Shown here in pieces: positions 58,521 to 60,000 of a stretch of DNA of 60,000 bases. Every line of letters begins with the position of its first letter. Within the stretch, counting starts at the first letter, position 1. The position numbers and the translations under genes were made by a program. Source of the stretch: Tubulanus polymorphus (taxonomy: Eukaryota > Nemertea > Palaeonemertea > Tubulaniformes > Tubulanidae); the NCBI RefSeq assembly GCF_964204645.1, contig NC_134036.1:8420704-8480703 (forward strand), read 5' to 3'. The notes below the pieces were generated by a model that saw only the letters and a program-made list of their open reading frames with translations, was not told the origin of the DNA and did not search any database.

Positions 58521-59819
58521 GTGTCTGTGAAACGAGTGTGGTTCATGTCAGCTTCACTGTTCCCAACTCTACAGAACTCGATGAGTTATCGCATCACGAG
58601 ACCCATGTTCAAATGGAAAGTCGATATTTATGAAGAGAATTTGGAACTGACAGTTTTATCAGAGAACTGCGAACGAGCTGGATTTTACATATACGATGGT
58701 GGTAATTTCACGGCTAGACGATACGGTCCGTATTGTCCCGGTAATAAATATGGTCGATCCGTCGTAAGTCTGATTACATCAGGTGGATCAGTTATTGTGG
58801 TAGCGTATGCTTATCCCTGGGACGGTCAGTTGAAAATAAACAAGAAATCATTCCTAAGATTTCGACCTACTGACTGTGACGGCTATGTTTTAAAGGAGAG
58901 GGTACGTCAGATCAATATGACGTCACACTGTCTCGTGATTACCCCCGAAAACCGGCGCCTTCCATTGAGAAACATTTATATACTTTCAGAACACGAATAT
59001 CAAATTGACCGATGTTTCCAGGATCATTTTTTATTCAGATTCTGTTACACGCGGTTGAGTAGTCAGTTCCTTGGTAACGGTCTCGTGTTAAACACTGTAC
59101 GTGTATCCAGTAGTGAAGCGTTCGTGTCGTATCCATTACTAGTTGAACTACGACGTAAATGTCAACGGTTGTTGAAAATAAGGGAACGACAAAGTAACGT
59201 CGCGGTAACGTGTGGAATCATTCAGTCACCAAACTACCCAGGATTGGCTGATTTCCCCAGCGAACCATTGACATATAAGATACACGTTCGAACTAGGTAT
59301 GAATTTCTATACTTTAGATTCATAATCAAATATATCGTAAGGATATCGTGTACAAAAGCAGGACGGCTAAGGAGCGATCCGATTGTTATCAAACGTAGAA
59401 TCGCTATAAGCGCCGACCAATCGCAGCAGCACGAAAGTAAAATATGTGACAATAACGCGATACCGGGACTTGTATTTTATAGTCTCTATCACATGGATGC
59501 GCTAATAGAGGTACAAGGTGAGATCCCGACATTTCAAATACAATACACATTAGAACAGTCGTTACCGGTAAAACAGTTTGAAAATGTCTGTAAATCAGGG
59601 TTTCTAGATTCGGGAATTTCATGCGTGAAATACATCAGAGACGAACGTCTGAATTGGGAGAATGCTGAATTGTATTGTAGACAGAAATACGCGGGACATC
59701 TACTCAGTATCAACTCAGAACAGGAAATGATTAACATTAAAACATTATTCGCTACGAAGCTTCTTAAACAGGCATATTCAAAGAAAGCCCTCATTATAAT
59801 GATTGGATTAAAACTGCAG
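58521..59819 (+). CDS. Receptor copy D, exon 2: two CUB-like domains and start of the lectin domain
   Basis: Acceptor ATGTTTAG ends at 58520; 433 codons follow in phase 0 to CTG CAG before GTAAGT at 59820. The first CUB-like domain is conserved (CERAGFYIYDGGNF, RRYGPYCPGN). The second is diverged but keeps CGIIQSPNYPG. The lectin start is conserved (GFLDSGISCVKYI, LNWENAELYC). The splice donor is at the same place in the lectin domain as in copy A. Confidence 0.87.
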
Positions 59820-59904
59820 GTAAGTTTGAAGCATCTTGCGAAAATTCTACGTTCGTAAATGGAACTTCACATCGTGGAATTACATGTTTCATTCCATTTT
59901 CTAG

Positions 59905-60000
59905 CCCAATACTGGATACTACAGGTGGAGTGATGGGAAACCATTGAGCTACACAGAGTGGTATAAACCTACAAATAACGAAACGATACCGGACGTTATT
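59905..60000 (+). CDS. Receptor copy D, start of exon 3 (continues beyond the window)
   Basis: After acceptor TTTTCTAG ending at 59904 the frame gives YYRWSDGKPLSYTEWYKP, aligning with the start of copy A exon 3. The window ends 32 codons in. The LDLa, LRR and 7TM parts are expected further downstream but are not seen here. Confidence 0.85.

Overview
This is animal nuclear DNA. Coding sequence is split by GT-AG introns, signal-peptide exons precede cysteine-rich peptide exons, AATAAA sites follow several stops, and the proteins (multidomain 7TM receptors, an astacin protease) are metazoan. The background is AT-rich. The receptors resemble the LDLa-LRR-7TM receptor GRL101 described from the pond snail, and the small peptides have cysteine spacings known from invertebrate defensin-like and knottin peptides. 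A marine lophotrochozoan (mollusc, annelid, nemertean or relative) is a reasonable guess, but the species cannot be fixed from the sequence. A 200-base N run (1127-1326) marks a scaffold gap.

Left part (1-20 kb): the last exon of a cysteine-rich secreted peptide gene (334-422); a minus-strand class A GPCR broken by a frameshift before TM7 (3182-4128) with a partial copy of its 5' end just upstream; a decayed, very AT-rich virus-like/Polinton-type element with DNA polymerase B remnants (about 4.83-8.55 kb); a large inverted repeat (10.87-12.16 kb); a six-exon astacin-like metalloprotease (13.6-16.5 kb) assembled here from splice sites and phases; a Penelope-like retroelement tail with a GIY-YIG domain (17.5-18.35 kb); and a second cysteine-rich peptide gene (18.50-18.96 kb) that shares its 3' flank with the first.

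Right part (20.5-60 kb): a receptor array. Copy A (20529-26553) is complete in three exons and encodes about 1925 residues: signal peptide, several CUB or CUB-like domains, a C-type lectin domain split by an intron, LDL-receptor class A repeats, leucine-rich repeats, an LGR-type cysteine hinge and a rhodopsin-family 7TM domain. A 14.0-kb unit beginning inside exon 2 of copy A (21971-35982) is repeated in tandem as copy B (35983-50681) and starts a third time as a 491-bp stub, copy C (50682-51172). Each full unit carries most of exon 2, all of exon 3 and a downstream three-exon gene for a small secreted six-cysteine beta-defensin/anemone-toxin-like peptide. Copy B lacks exon 1, so its receptor has no signal peptide of its own, yet its exons are open and nearly identical to A. 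A complete but diverged paralogue, copy D, begins at 57256 and runs off the window. Between C and D lie a (TA)n tract and a young LTR retrotransposon (52299-56175) with only a gag-like gene.

The secreted peptides, the protease and the pattern-recognition-like receptor ectodomains suggest an accessory region involved in immunity, chemoreception or venom/defence. Co-amplification of receptor and peptide raises the untested possibility that they work together.
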